A DNA stretch of 64,000 bases from positions 2,604,001-2,668,000 of the forward strand of contig NZ_CP102294.1 of NCBI RefSeq assembly GCF_025144665.1, given 5' to 3'. The translations under genes were made by a program, and so were the position numbers. Every line of letters starts with the position of its first letter. The first letter of the stretch is position 1. Shown here piece by piece: positions 26,701 to 36,251 of this stretch. The DNA comes from Alistipes ihumii AP11. GTDB taxonomy: Bacteria; Bacteroidota; Bacteroidia; Bacteroidales; Rikenellaceae. The notes under the pieces were generated by a model. The model saw only the letters and a list, made by a program, of their open reading frames with translations. It made no database searches and was not told the DNA's origin.

Positions 26701-27696
26701 CTACGGCCGAAGCGAGCGCGCGATGAGCGTCAGGTCGCACAGCGCGACGGCTGCCGCCGCTTCGACGACGACCGGAGCGCGGAGCGCGATGCAGGCGTCG
26801 TGCCTCCCCTTGATCCGCAGCTCTTCGGGCTTGCCCGACTCGGTGTTGAGCGTGATCTGCGGCGACGAGATGCTGGCCGTCGGCTTGATCGCCACGCGGA
26901 CGACGACCGGGTTGCCGTTCGTAAGCCCGCCCACGATTCCTCCGGCATTGTTCGTCGCGGTCGTGCCGTCCGGGCTGATGATCGGGTCGTTGTGCTCGCT
27001 GCCCCGCATCCGGGCGGCGGCGAATCCTGCGCCGAACTCTACGCCCTTGACCGCCGGAATCGAGAAAAGCAGGTGGCTCATCGTGCTTTCGACCGAATCG
27101 AAGAACGGCTCGCCCAGCGCGGGCGGTACGCCGGTCGCGGTGCATTCGACGATGCCTCCGACCGAGTCCTGAGCCCGCAACGCCTCCTCGACGATTTTCG
27201 GGAAGTCGTCCGGATTGTTACAATCGTCGATCTCGACGATCCGGCTTTCGATCCTGACCTTGCGACCGAGAATCTTCTTGGCTACGACGCCGGCCGCTAC
27301 CAGCCCGAGCGTCAGCCGTCCCGAGAAGTGTCCGCCGCCCCGGTAGTCGTTGAAGCCGCCGAACTTGCGGGCGGCGACCCAGTCGGAGTGCGAGGGGCGG
27401 GGATGGGCGACGAGGTTGGCATAGTCGCCCGAGAGGGTGTTCTCGTTGCGGAACAGAACGGTCAGCGGCGCTCCGGTCGTCCGGCCTCGGAACAGGCCGG
27501 TAGCGATTTCCGGAAGGTCGCTTTCCTTGCGGGGCGTCGTACCCCGCTTGCCGCTTTTGCGGCGGTTCAGGTCCTTTTCGAACGATTTCTCGTCGAGCGC
27601 GATGCCGGCCGGTACGCCGTCGAGCGTAACGCCGACCAGCGGCCCGTGCGACTCGCCGAAGATAGAGACCCTGAATAGTCTTCCGAAGCTGTTCAT
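26701..27696 (-). CDS. aroC: Chorismate synthase
   Basis: Converts EPSP to chorismate using reduced FMN, the last shikimate step. 331 residues from the ATG at 27696. Hallmarks are GESHGPLVGVTLDG at the N-terminus, HPRPSHSDW, the RGGGHFSGRLT segment, and a C-terminal RAPVVVEAAAAV. It is somewhat shorter at the C-terminus than typical 350-360 residue enzymes, but no key motif is missing. The ATG overlaps the aroA stop by 4 nt (ATGA). Confidence 0.95.
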   Translation of the reverse strand: MNSFGRLFRVSIFGESHGPLVGVTLDGVPAGIALDEKSFEKDLNRRKSGKRGTTPRKESDLPEIATGLFRGRTTGAPLTVLFRNENTLSGDYANLVAHPRPSHSDWVAARKFGGFNDYRGGGHFSGRLTLGLVAAGVVAKKILGRKVRIESRIVEIDDCNNPDDFPKIVEEALRAQDSVGGIVECTATGVPPALGEPFFDSVESTMSHLLFSIPAVKGVEFGAGFAAARMRGSEHNDPIISPDGTTATNNAGGIVGGLTNGNPVVVRVAIKPTASISSPQITLNTESGKPEELRIKGRHDACIALRAPVVVEAAAAVALCDLTLIARSLRP

Positions 27697-28979
27697 ATGG
27701 TTGTCTTTTCGTTGTGGCCGTGTTCGTCCGGACGGAGCAGCCCGCTCAGATCGTCCCAGAATTCGGGGTACGACTTGGCGACGGCTTCCGCTCCGCGGAT
27801 CGTGACGCTTCCCTGCCCGCATCGCAGGGCCGCTACGGCGGCGGCCATCGCGATCCGGTGGTCGTTGTGGCTGCTGACCTCCGCGCCGCGGATTTCGCCT
27901 CCGGTGACGCGCATGACGTCGGGCGTGGACAGGTCGACGCCGATGCCCATGCTTTCGAGCACGTCGGCGATCGTGCGTGCCCGGTCGCTCTCCTTGTGCG
28001 CGAGCCGTCGGGTTCCCCTCAGCGTCGAGGTGCCTTGGCAGGAGGCTGCGAGCGCCGCCAGCGCGGGGAAGAGGTCGGGGCAGTGCGTGGCATCGAATTC
28101 GAAAGCGTGCAACGGGCTGCGGCGGACCGTGACCGAGTCGGTCGTCGTCGTGATCTGGGCTCCGGCGCGAGTCAGCGCATCGACGATGGCCATATCGGCC
28201 TGTAGCGAGACGGGATTCAGGTTACGCACCGTCACCTCGCCGGTCGTCGCGCCGGCTACCAGCAGGCAGGAGGCGCCGCTCCAGTCGCCCTCGACATTGT
28301 ATCGGGCCGGGGCGTACCGCTGGCGCCCTTCGATGAAGAACTGCCGGTATTCGTTGTGCTTGACATCGATGCCGAACGTGCCGAGCAGCGAAAGCGTCAT
28401 GTCGATGTACGGGCGGCTTTTGAGGTTATGTACGGTGAGCGTCGTATCGCGTTCGGCCAGCGGCAGGGCCATCAGCAGCCCGGTGATGAATTGCGAGCTG
28501 AGCGATCCGTCCACCGATACGGCGCCTCCGTGCAGAGGGCCTTCGATGCGGATCGGGAGGTATCCGCCTTCGCTCGTCACCTTGGCTCCCAGCGTGCGCA
28601 GCGGTTTTTCCATCATCGCCAGCGGGCGTCGCAGGATCGAGCCTCGGCCGGTAATCGTGATCCGCTCGCCGCAAAGCGCCGCGATCGGCGTGAAAAGCCG
28701 GGCCGCCAGTCCCGACTCGCCGATATGAATCGCCTGCGCGTGAGGACGAAGTCCGCCGCGGACCGTATAGGTCGTGCCGTCTGTTCCCGCCTCTACCTCG
28801 GCGCCCAGATCGGCGGCCACCTGCAGCGCGGCGCGGGTGTCGTCGCACAGGATCATATTGGTCAGCGTGCTCGTCCCCTCGCAGAGCAGGGCGGCCGCAA
28901 CGGCCCGCTGGGCATAGCTTTTCGACGAAGGAGCCGTTACGCTGCCTTCCGCCCGGGATCGTCTGATCGTCTTGTCCAT
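27693..28979 (-). CDS. aroA: 3-phosphoshikimate 1-carboxyvinyltransferase (EPSP synthase)
   Basis: Transfers enolpyruvyl from PEP to shikimate-3-phosphate. 428 residues. Conserved elements include SLSSQFITGLLMALPLA, RRLAHKESDRAR and DHRIAMAAAVAAL near the C-terminus. It sits between lptB (6 nt upstream) and aroC (4-nt overlap). The product feeds AroC directly. Confidence 0.95.
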   Translation of the reverse strand: MDKTIRRSRAEGSVTAPSSKSYAQRAVAAALLCEGTSTLTNMILCDDTRAALQVAADLGAEVEAGTDGTTYTVRGGLRPHAQAIHIGESGLAARLFTPIAALCGERITITGRGSILRRPLAMMEKPLRTLGAKVTSEGGYLPIRIEGPLHGGAVSVDGSLSSQFITGLLMALPLAERDTTLTVHNLKSRPYIDMTLSLLGTFGIDVKHNEYRQFFIEGRQRYAPARYNVEGDWSGASCLLVAGATTGEVTVRNLNPVSLQADMAIVDALTRAGAQITTTTDSVTVRRSPLHAFEFDATHCPDLFPALAALAASCQGTSTLRGTRRLAHKESDRARTIADVLESMGIGVDLSTPDVMRVTGGEIRGAEVSSHNDHRIAMAAAVAALRCGQGSVTIRGAEAVAKSYPEFWDDLSGLLRPDEHGHNEKTTI

Positions 28980-28985
28980 AGAGCC

Positions 28986-29708
28986 TCAGCGCAGTTTGAA
29001 GTCCTGTCCTAGATAGACCTTGCGCACCATTTCGTCGTTGGCCAGATCCTCGGCCGAGCCGGCTTTCAGGATGCGGCCCTCGAACAGCAGGTAGGTGCGG
29101 TCGGTGATCGAAAGGGTCTCGTGTACGTTATGGTCGGTGATAATCACGCCGATGTTCTTGTTCTTGAGCGTGGCCACGATGCTCTGGATGTCCTCCACAG
29201 CGATCGGGTCGACGCCTGCGAACGGCTCGTCGAGCAGAATGAATTTCGGATTGATGGCTACGGCGCGCGCGATTTCGGTCCGTCGGCGCTCGCCTCCCGA
29301 AAGCTGGATGCCGAGGCTCTTGCGGACTTTGGTCAGGCGGAACTCCTCGATCAGGTTTTCGAGCCGCTCGGCCTGATAGTCTTTCGGAAAGTCCGTCATT
29401 TGCAGCACGGCCTTGATGTTGTCTTCGACCGAGAGCCGCCGGAATACCGAAGCCTCCTGCGCCAGATACCCCACGCCTTTCTGGGCGCGTTTGTATACCG
29501 GTTCCTTGGTGATCTCCTGATCCTCGAGGAAGATTTGACCCTCGTTGGGCTTGATCAGGCCGACGATCATGTAGAACGTCGTCGTCTTGCCGGCGCCGTT
29601 GGGGCCGAGCAGCCCGACGATCTCGCCTTGGTTGACCTCGATCGAAACGTGGTCGACGACCGTGCGTGCTTTGTATCGCTTGACTAAGTCTTTCGTGTAT
29701 AATCTCAT
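28986..29708 (-). CDS. lptB: LPS export ABC transporter ATPase LptB
   Basis: Powers extraction of lipopolysaccharide from the inner membrane by LptFG. 240 residues, the usual length. Walker [10 protein letters not shown], signature LSGGERRR, Walker [14 protein letters not shown] and the switch His in ITDHNV are all present. It is first in an lptB-aroA-aroC transcription unit, divergent from recQ. Confidence 0.94.
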   Translation of the reverse strand: MRLYTKDLVKRYKARTVVDHVSIEVNQGEIVGLLGPNGAGKTTTFYMIVGLIKPNEGQIFLEDQEITKEPVYKRAQKGVGYLAQEASVFRRLSVEDNIKAVLQMTDFPKDYQAERLENLIEEFRLTKVRKSLGIQLSGGERRRTEIARAVAINPKFILLDEPFAGVDPIAVEDIQSIVATLKNKNIGVIITDHNVHETLSITDRTYLLFEGRILKAGSAEDLANDEMVRKVYLGQDFKLR

Positions 29709-29739
29709 AAGAATGGCGCGGCGAGTGAAATTTTTTCTA

Positions 29740-29776
29740 CAAAGTTAGAAATTTTCGGGATTTTTTACTATCTTTA
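29740..29776. promoter_or_regulatory. Divergent -7 elements between lptB and recQ
   Basis: TAACTTTG on the minus strand (29747-29740) faces lptB, and TATCTTTA on the plus strand (29769-29776) faces recQ. Neither has a clear TTG at the -33 distance. Confidence 0.4.
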
Positions 29777-29795
29777 ATCATTAATACGAATGGGT

Positions 29796-29823
29796 AAGGG
29801 TATAATTATAAGGGTATAATTAT
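29796..29823 (+). repeat. 14-bp tandem duplication upstream of recQ
   Basis: AAGGGTATAATTAT occurs twice in direct succession (29796-29809 and 29810-29823), ending 9 nt before the recQ ATG. It contains TATAAT-like sequence in each copy. Confidence 0.9.
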
Positions 29824-29832
29824 AGAAGACAG

Positions 29833-32025
29833 ATGTCTGGGAAACAAAATATTGAACTGCGCGACTGCCTGAAGCGCTATTTCGGCTTCGACAGTTTCAA
29901 GGGAAATCAGGAAGCGGTTATCCGTAACGTGCTGGACGGAAAGGATACGTTCGTGCTGATGCCAACGGGAGGCGGCAAATCGTTGTGCTATCAGTTGCCT
30001 GCGCTGATGATGGACGGGGTGGCGATCGTCATTTCGCCGCTGATCGCGCTGATGAAAAACCAAGTGGATGCGATGCGGACTTTCAGTATGGAGGACGGCG
30101 TGGCCCATTTTCTGAACTCGTCGCTGAATAAGGCTGCCGTAGCGAAAGTCAAGAGCGACGTGCTCGACGGCAAGACCAAGCTGCTCTATTTCGCCCCCGA
30201 GTCGCTTACGAAGGAGGATAATGTCAATTTCCTGCGCAAAATCAGAATTTCGTTCTATGCGATCGACGAGGCGCACTGCATTTCGGAGTGGGGACACGAC
30301 TTCCGGCCGGAGTATCGCCGCATACGCCCGATCATCAACGAGATCGGACCCGCGCCGCTGATCGCGCTGACGGCGACCGCGACGCCCAAGGTGCAGATGG
30401 ATATCCAGAAGAATCTGGGCATGCTCGATTCGGCGGTGTTCAAGTCGTCGTTCAACCGCCCGAACCTGTTTTACGAAGTCCGCTCGAAAACCAATGCGAC
30501 CAAGGAGATCATCCGCTACATCAAGAGCAACGAGGGCAAGTCGGGCATCATCTACTGCCTGAGCCGCAAGAAGGTCGAGGAGCTTTCGGAGTTGCTGGCC
30601 GCCAACAATATCAAAGTGGCTCCCTATCACGCCGGTATGGATGCGGCGACGCGCGCCGCCAATCAGGACAAGTTTCTGCACGAGCAGGTGGATGTGATCG
30701 TCGCGACGATTGCTTTCGGCATGGGCATCGACAAACCCGACGTGCGCTACGTGATCCACTACGATATTCCCAAGAGCCTCGAAGGCTATTATCAGGAGAC
30801 GGGCCGGGCCGGCCGCGACGGAGCGGGCGGGCACTGCATCACGTTCTACAGTTATAAGGATATCCAGAAGCTCGAGAAGTTCATGCAGGGCAAGCCGCTG
30901 GCCGAACAGGAGATCGGTCGCCTGCTGCTGCAGGAGACCGTCTCGTATGCCGAGAGCTCGGTTTGCCGGCGCAAGACGTTGTTGCACTATTTCGGAGAGG
31001 AGTTTGCGGAGGAGAATTGCGGATGCTGCGACAACTGTCTGCATCCGAAGCCGCGTTTCGAGGGCATGGAGCCGATGAAGCTGATGTTGCAGGTGCTTCA
31101 GTCCATAGGCGATAAGTTCAAAGCCGACTATCTGATCAATATGCTGGTCGGACGCAACAACGCGCTGATCAAGTCCTACAATCACCACAAGAGCGAGTGG
31201 TTCGGCGTGGGCAGCGACCGTAACGACCGCTTCTGGGGAGCCGTCGTGCGTCAGGCTCTGATTTTGGGGCTGGTCGACAAGAATATCGAGAACTACGGCC
31301 TGCTGTCGATCAATGCGGCGGGAGAGGAGTTCGTCCGTCATCCGCACTCGGTGATGATTGCGGCCGACCACGAGTACGAGGACGGGGACGACGACGATAC
31401 CGTGTCGCCGCCGGCCGGAAAGGGCGGCGTGGCCGACGAGGAGCTGTACGCTATGCTGAAGGACCTCCGCAAGCAGGTGGCCCGGCAGATGGAGCTGCCT
31501 CCGTTCGTGATTTTTCAGGACCCGTCGCTCGAGGATATGTCGATCCAGTATCCGGTCACGCTCGACGAAATGCAGAATATCACCGGCGTCGGTGCCGGCA
31601 AGGCCCGCAAGTTCGGCAAGCCGTTCGTCGAACTGATCAAGAAATATTGCGACGAGAAGGACATCGTCCGTCCTCAGGACATGGTCGTCAAGAGCGTCGT
31701 CAACAAGAGCGGAAGCAAGGTGTTCATCATTCAGAGCATCGACCGGCAGATGGACTTCGAGGACATCGCCCGCGCCCGCGACATGGATTTCGACGAGCTG
31801 CTTACCGAGATCGAGGCGATCGTTCACTCGGGGACGCGGCTCAATGTCGGCTACTATGTCGATCAGGCGGTCGACGAGGACAAGGCCGAGGAGATATATC
31901 TCTATTTCAAGGAGGATGCCGAGACCGATTCGCTCGACGAGGCGATCAAGGAGTTGGGCGGCGACTTCACCGAGGAAGAGATCCGCTTGGTGCGGATCAA
32001 GTTCATGAGCGAGCTGGGCAACTGA
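29833..32025 (+). CDS. recQ: ATP-dependent DNA helicase RecQ
   Basis: 3'-5' DNA helicase of recombination and repair. 730 residues, longer than the 609 of E. coli RecQ but usual for Bacteroidetes. Motif I GGGKSLCYQLPALM, motif II DEAHCISEWGHDFRPEY, motif VI QETGRAGRDG, then the zinc-binding Cys set of the RQC region (CCDNCLHP, about residue 395) and an HRDC-like domain (about 535-610). The C-terminal 120 residues are acidic. Confidence 0.95.
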   Translation: MSGKQNIELRDCLKRYFGFDSFKGNQEAVIRNVLDGKDTFVLMPTGGGKSLCYQLPALMMDGVAIVISPLIALMKNQVDAMRTFSMEDGVAHFLNSSLNKAAVAKVKSDVLDGKTKLLYFAPESLTKEDNVNFLRKIRISFYAIDEAHCISEWGHDFRPEYRRIRPIINEIGPAPLIALTATATPKVQMDIQKNLGMLDSAVFKSSFNRPNLFYEVRSKTNATKEIIRYIKSNEGKSGIIYCLSRKKVEELSELLAANNIKVAPYHAGMDAATRAANQDKFLHEQVDVIVATIAFGMGIDKPDVRYVIHYDIPKSLEGYYQETGRAGRDGAGGHCITFYSYKDIQKLEKFMQGKPLAEQEIGRLLLQETVSYAESSVCRRKTLLHYFGEEFAEENCGCCDNCLHPKPRFEGMEPMKLMLQVLQSIGDKFKADYLINMLVGRNNALIKSYNHHKSEWFGVGSDRNDRFWGAVVRQALILGLVDKNIENYGLLSINAAGEEFVRHPHSVMIAADHEYEDGDDDDTVSPPAGKGGVADEELYAMLKDLRKQVARQMELPPFVIFQDPSLEDMSIQYPVTLDEMQNITGVGAGKARKFGKPFVELIKKYCDEKDIVRPQDMVVKSVVNKSGSKVFIIQSIDRQMDFEDIARARDMDFDELLTEIEAIVHSGTRLNVGYYVDQAVDEDKAEEIYLYFKEDAETDSLDEAIKELGGDFTEEEIRLVRIKFMSELGN

Positions 32026-32120
32026 TCCTTTGCCTCGTGCGGCGGGCGAGGCGGCCGGACACTTTTTACGGAAGCGGGTGCGGGGACCGGCATGGCGGAA
32101 GCGAAGTAACGGAGAATCGA

Positions 32121-32906
32121 ATGAACGTAAGACCGAAAAAATACCTGGGTCAGCATTTCCTGACCGACTTGTCCGTCGCACGGCGTATCGCCGGCGCGTT
32201 GCGTGCCGACCGTTGCCGGACGGTGCTCGAGGTGGGATGCGGAACGGGCGTGCTGACGCAGTTTCTGCTCGAACGCGACGATATCGACCTGTATGGAGCC
32301 GAAGTCGACGGCGAGAGCGTCGAATACCTCCGCGAGCATTATCCGCAGTTCGTCCCCCGCCTGATGGAGGGGGATTTTCTGCAAATGGACCTCTCCGCGA
32401 TGTTTCCCGGCGGCGTGAACGTGATCGGCAATTTTCCGTACAACATATCCTCGCAGATTTTTTTCAAGATACTGGCCTCCCGCGACCGGGTGCCGGAAGT
32501 GGTCGGCATGGTGCAGCGCGAGGTGGCGCTGCGGATCGCCGGGAGTCCCGGGGGCAAGGATTACGGTATACTGAGCGTCTTTCTGCAGGCGTTTTACGAT
32601 ATCGAATACCTGTTTACCGTCGGCGAGGGCGTGTTCAATCCGCCCCCCAAGGTCAAGAGCGCCGTGGTCCGGCTCGTGCGTAACGGCGTGGAACGGCTCG
32701 ACTGCGACGAGGCGCTTTTCGCGCGTGTCGTGAAGGCGACTTTCGGCCAGCGCCGCAAGACGATCCGCAATTCGCTGCATGCGGCGTTCGGCGACCTGCG
32801 CGGCGAAGAGCACGACTATTTTTCGCTCCGCCCCGAAGTGCTGAGCGTGAAGCAGTTCGAGGAAATGACACGCTGGGTGGGCGAGCGGATCGCGGAAAAA
32901 CCGTGA
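32121..32906 (+). CDS. rsmA: 16S rRNA (adenine(1518/1519)-N6) dimethyltransferase
   Basis: KsgA/RsmA dimethylates two adjacent adenosines in helix 45 of 16S rRNA during 30S maturation. 261 residues from the ATG at 32121, though the frame is open inside recQ. It opens with KKYLGQHFLTD. SAM motif I is EVGCGTGVLTQFLL, and the catalytic motif IV is GNFPYNISSQI. It lies 95 nt after recQ. An imperfect 9-bp stem (32912-32933) follows its stop. Confidence 0.95.
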   Translation: MNVRPKKYLGQHFLTDLSVARRIAGALRADRCRTVLEVGCGTGVLTQFLLERDDIDLYGAEVDGESVEYLREHYPQFVPRLMEGDFLQMDLSAMFPGGVNVIGNFPYNISSQIFFKILASRDRVPEVVGMVQREVALRIAGSPGGKDYGILSVFLQAFYDIEYLFTVGEGVFNPPPKVKSAVVRLVRNGVERLDCDEALFARVVKATFGQRRKTIRNSLHAAFGDLRGEEHDYFSLRPEVLSVKQFEEMTRWVGERIAEKP

Positions 32907-33181
32907 GATAGACGACGGGTTGGGACCCGTCGTTCGCGCATGCTCCGTCGAGGATGCGTGCCGGGCTAAAGCGGCGGATCGCTCGGGAGCCCGGGCAGGA
33001 TGCTGCGCTCCCGGGGCTCGCGGGCCGACGAATCGCTCCCGCAGAAGGATGAGGGCGGCCGGATGCCCCGCCGGCGCGGACCGGAAAAGGAGTTCGGCGG
33101 AGCGCGGCGTTCTGGAGGGGATGTTCCGGACGCCGGCAAGGTAGAATTTGGGATGACTTAACTGCTAAACCTGACATAACT

Positions 33182-36070
33182 ATGAAACGATTGATCGTAG
33201 CCGTCCTGTTGCTGACGGCAGCTATTACGTGCCGGGCGGCGGAGGTCGGAAGCCTGCGCTGCGAGTATCTGGCCGATCCGCTGGGAATCGATGCGATGCG
33301 TCCCCGGCTGAGCTGGGTCGTGTCGTCGTCGTTGCGCGGCGACCGGCAGACGGCTTACCGGGTGCTGGTCGCCTCGTCGCCCGAGTTGCTCGCCCGCGGA
33401 GAGGGCGACTTGTGGGACAGCGGGAAAACGGCCTCGGGCCGCAGCATTCAGGTCGAATACGGCGGAAAGCCGCTCGCGGGCCTCGCCAAGTGCTATTGGA
33501 AAGTGCGGGTGTGGGATGCCGACGATCGCCCGAGTCGCTGGAGCGAGCCGGCCCGCTGGAGCATGGGGCCGCTCTGCGAGGAAGACTGGGGCGGAGCCGA
33601 ATGGATCGCCGCCCGCGACGAGGAGACGTGGCGGAACGAGTGGGCCGAGCATAAGCGCTGCGACGTCAAGAACCGGGAGCCGAACACCTGGCCTTGGTTC
33701 GTCGGCACGGGCCGGACGATCTGGGACCTGTACGAGAACGCCTCGCCCCGCTACGATCCTTCGCCTCTGATGCGCAAGGAATTCTCCGTCGGGAGGAAGG
33801 TCGTCTCGGCCGATTTGTATGTCTGCGGACTGGGCTATTATGAGGCTTATCTGAACGGGCGCCGGGTCGGCGACCATGTGCTCGATCCTGCTTGGACCAA
33901 TTTTCACAAGCGGGCGTTTTACGTGACTTACGACGTGACCGGAATGATCCGCCGGGGAGGCAATGCGATCGGGATCATGCTCGGTCGCGGTCAGTACAGC
34001 CCGATATGCACCGACATATGGGGATTGTACCGCTCGAAATGGGTCGGGCAGCCCAAGGCGATCGCGCTGCTCGCGATCCGGTACAGCGACGGTACGACCG
34101 AGCGGATCGTGACCGACGAGAGCTGGCGGACCGCCGGCGGTCCGGTCGTGTACGACGACACGCGCCACGGCGAGTTGTACGACGCCCGCTTGGAGCAGGA
34201 CGGCTGGAGCGAGGCCGGATTTTCCGCCGAGGGGTGGCGTCCGGCCGTTTCGGTTCCCGGGGCCGGTCCGCTGCGGGCGCAGATGATGCCGCCCGTGCGG
34301 GCGTTCGATCCGATCGAGCCCGTCCGGACTTTCGACCGGGGGAACGGACAGACGATCTACGACGCCGGGCGCAACATCGCCGGCTGGGCTCGCGTGCGGG
34401 TCCGGGGACCCGAGGGCGCCCGCGTGCTGGTCGAGTACTGCGAGCTGCCGTCGGACCGGGAGTTGGTGCCCGACATCCATCCGTCGAAGCTGAAAATCCG
34501 CGTCGAGGACCCGGATTACGCCTCCTTTTACGACAAGTCGATCAATATCCGTCAACAGAACGGCTACATATTAAAAGGTAAGGGGACGGAGACGTTCGAG
34601 TGCCGTTTCGCGTACATGGGTTTTCAGTTCGTCCGCGTGACGGCCGATCCGGGCGTCACGGTCGAGCGGGTCGAGGCCGTACCGGTTCATACCGACGTGG
34701 CCGAGGCCGGACGTTTCGTCTGCTCGAACGATGTGGTCAACCGTCTGCAAGACATCTCGCGCGCGAGTCTGCTGAACAATTTCCACAGCATTCCGACCGA
34801 CTGTCCGCACCGCGAGAAACAGGGCTGGACGGCCGATACTTACATGACCGATCAGGCGGCGATCTACAATTTCGATATGGCCGCCTTCTATGCCAAGTGG
34901 GTCGAAGATTTGGCCGGCACGCAGGACTCGGCGGGCGGGCTGTGCACCGTCGCGCCCTCGACCGGTTACGACCAGAGCATCTCGACCGTCTGGCCCGCCG
35001 CGATCGTGTACGTGCCTTGGGACTTGCTGGCCTATTACGGCGACCGTCGGGTCGTCGAGCGCCACTATGAAACCATGATGCGTTTTGCCGAGAGCAGCTT
35101 GCTGCGTCAGCGGGATGGCAAACCCGAGATTATCGGCGAAGTGCTCGGCGATTGGGTATCCCCGCATATGACGCTGTCCGACACGCTGATGTCCTATTCG
35201 ATGGCGCCGCCCGAGGGGCTGACGCTTTACGGGACCGCTTCGCACTACCGTGTCGTGCGGAATTTGGCCGAGGTCGCCCGCTTTCTGGGCAAGCGCGACG
35301 ATGCCGTGCGGCTGGACGCTTGGGCCGACCGGATCGCCCGCCGTTTCAACGAGGAGTTTTTCGATGCCGCTTCGGGTATTTACCACGGCGAGAATCCGAC
35401 GCCGTACAGACAGGCGGCCAACGTCGTGCCCCTCGAGTACGGGTTGGTTCCCGAGGCCGACAGCGCCCGGGTGCTCGGCAGCCTGCTGCGCGATCTGGAC
35501 GGTACGCGGGACCGGATCGGAACCGGTTTCGTCGGCACGCTGTCGATGATGGAGCTGATGCCGAGGATCGATCCCGAGCGGGCCTACCGTCTGGCGACGC
35601 AGCCCGACTATCCGGGCTGGGGATTCATGGCTCTGAGCGGGGCGACGACGATGTGGGAGACGTGGGACGGCTCGGCCTCGCGCAATCATCCGCCCTTTTG
35701 CCTGATCAGCGCCTATTTTTACAAATATCTGGCAGGCATCCGGTGCGACCGGGCCTATCCGGGCTTCGAACGCTTCACGGTCGATCCCTCGGTCGTAGGC
35801 GATCTGACGTTCGTCGAGGCCTGGCACGACTCGCCTTACGGCCGTATCCGCAGCGAATGGAGGCGCGACGGCTCCCGTCTGACGATGAAGGTGAGCGTTC
35901 CGGTCGGCACGACCGCTACGATCGGTGTCCCGACCCGCGATGCGGCGGGCGTTGCCGAGTCGGGACGGCCTGTCTCCGGGACCGACGGGGTGAAGTTTCT
36001 GCGTGCGGCCGGCGGCAAGGCGTTCTACGAGGTCGGATCGGGAAGTTACGTTTTTACGAGCCGGCTGTAG
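33182..36070 (+). CDS. Secreted alpha-L-rhamnosidase (GH78)
   Basis: Removes alpha-linked L-rhamnose from plant or bacterial glycans. 962 residues with a signal peptide (about 1-19, ending CRAA). N-terminal beta-domains contain PRLSWVVSS and WDSGKT (rhamnosidase N domain). The catalytic (alpha/alpha)6 barrel holds the GH78 pattern TDCPHREKQGWTADTYMTDQ (about residues 538-557), including the acidic general-acid region, and TMWETWDGSASRNHP. It stands alone in the window with no SusC/SusD pair, so it is not part of a visible polysaccharide utilisation locus. Confidence 0.92.
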   Translation: MKRLIVAVLLLTAAITCRAAEVGSLRCEYLADPLGIDAMRPRLSWVVSSSLRGDRQTAYRVLVASSPELLARGEGDLWDSGKTASGRSIQVEYGGKPLAGLAKCYWKVRVWDADDRPSRWSEPARWSMGPLCEEDWGGAEWIAARDEETWRNEWAEHKRCDVKNREPNTWPWFVGTGRTIWDLYENASPRYDPSPLMRKEFSVGRKVVSADLYVCGLGYYEAYLNGRRVGDHVLDPAWTNFHKRAFYVTYDVTGMIRRGGNAIGIMLGRGQYSPICTDIWGLYRSKWVGQPKAIALLAIRYSDGTTERIVTDESWRTAGGPVVYDDTRHGELYDARLEQDGWSEAGFSAEGWRPAVSVPGAGPLRAQMMPPVRAFDPIEPVRTFDRGNGQTIYDAGRNIAGWARVRVRGPEGARVLVEYCELPSDRELVPDIHPSKLKIRVEDPDYASFYDKSINIRQQNGYILKGKGTETFECRFAYMGFQFVRVTADPGVTVERVEAVPVHTDVAEAGRFVCSNDVVNRLQDISRASLLNNFHSIPTDCPHREKQGWTADTYMTDQAAIYNFDMAAFYAKWVEDLAGTQDSAGGLCTVAPSTGYDQSISTVWPAAIVYVPWDLLAYYGDRRVVERHYETMMRFAESSLLRQRDGKPEIIGEVLGDWVSPHMTLSDTLMSYSMAPPEGLTLYGTASHYRVVRNLAEVARFLGKRDDAVRLDAWADRIARRFNEEFFDAASGIYHGENPTPYRQAANVVPLEYGLVPEADSARVLGSLLRDLDGTRDRIGTGFVGTLSMMELMPRIDPERAYRLATQPDYPGWGFMALSGATTMWETWDGSASRNHPPFCLISAYFYKYLAGIRCDRAYPGFERFTVDPSVVGDLTFVEAWHDSPYGRIRSEWRRDGSRLTMKVSVPVGTTATIGVPTRDAAGVAESGRPVSGTDGVKFLRAAGGKAFYEVGSGSYVFTSRL

Positions 36071-36251
36071 CCTGAGCGATGCCGTTCCGTCCGTGCCGGC
36101 GGGGACGGGGCGGATGACTCGTTCCGTTTTATCCCGACCGGTTCTCCGGGCGGCGCTGGACCGCCGGACCGGTCTCTTCATGCCGATCCGTATCGTTCCG
36201 TCCGTGAGCCGACGTCGGGGACGGACGGTTCGGTAGCGAAGGGTTCGCGTT

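Noticed and set aside
29806-32181. Long minus-strand open frame of 791 codons opposite recQ
   Set aside because: It mirrors recQ exactly and translates to low-complexity Arg/His/Leu/Asp-rich sequence without domains. The GC-rich codon use of recQ suppresses stops on the other strand.
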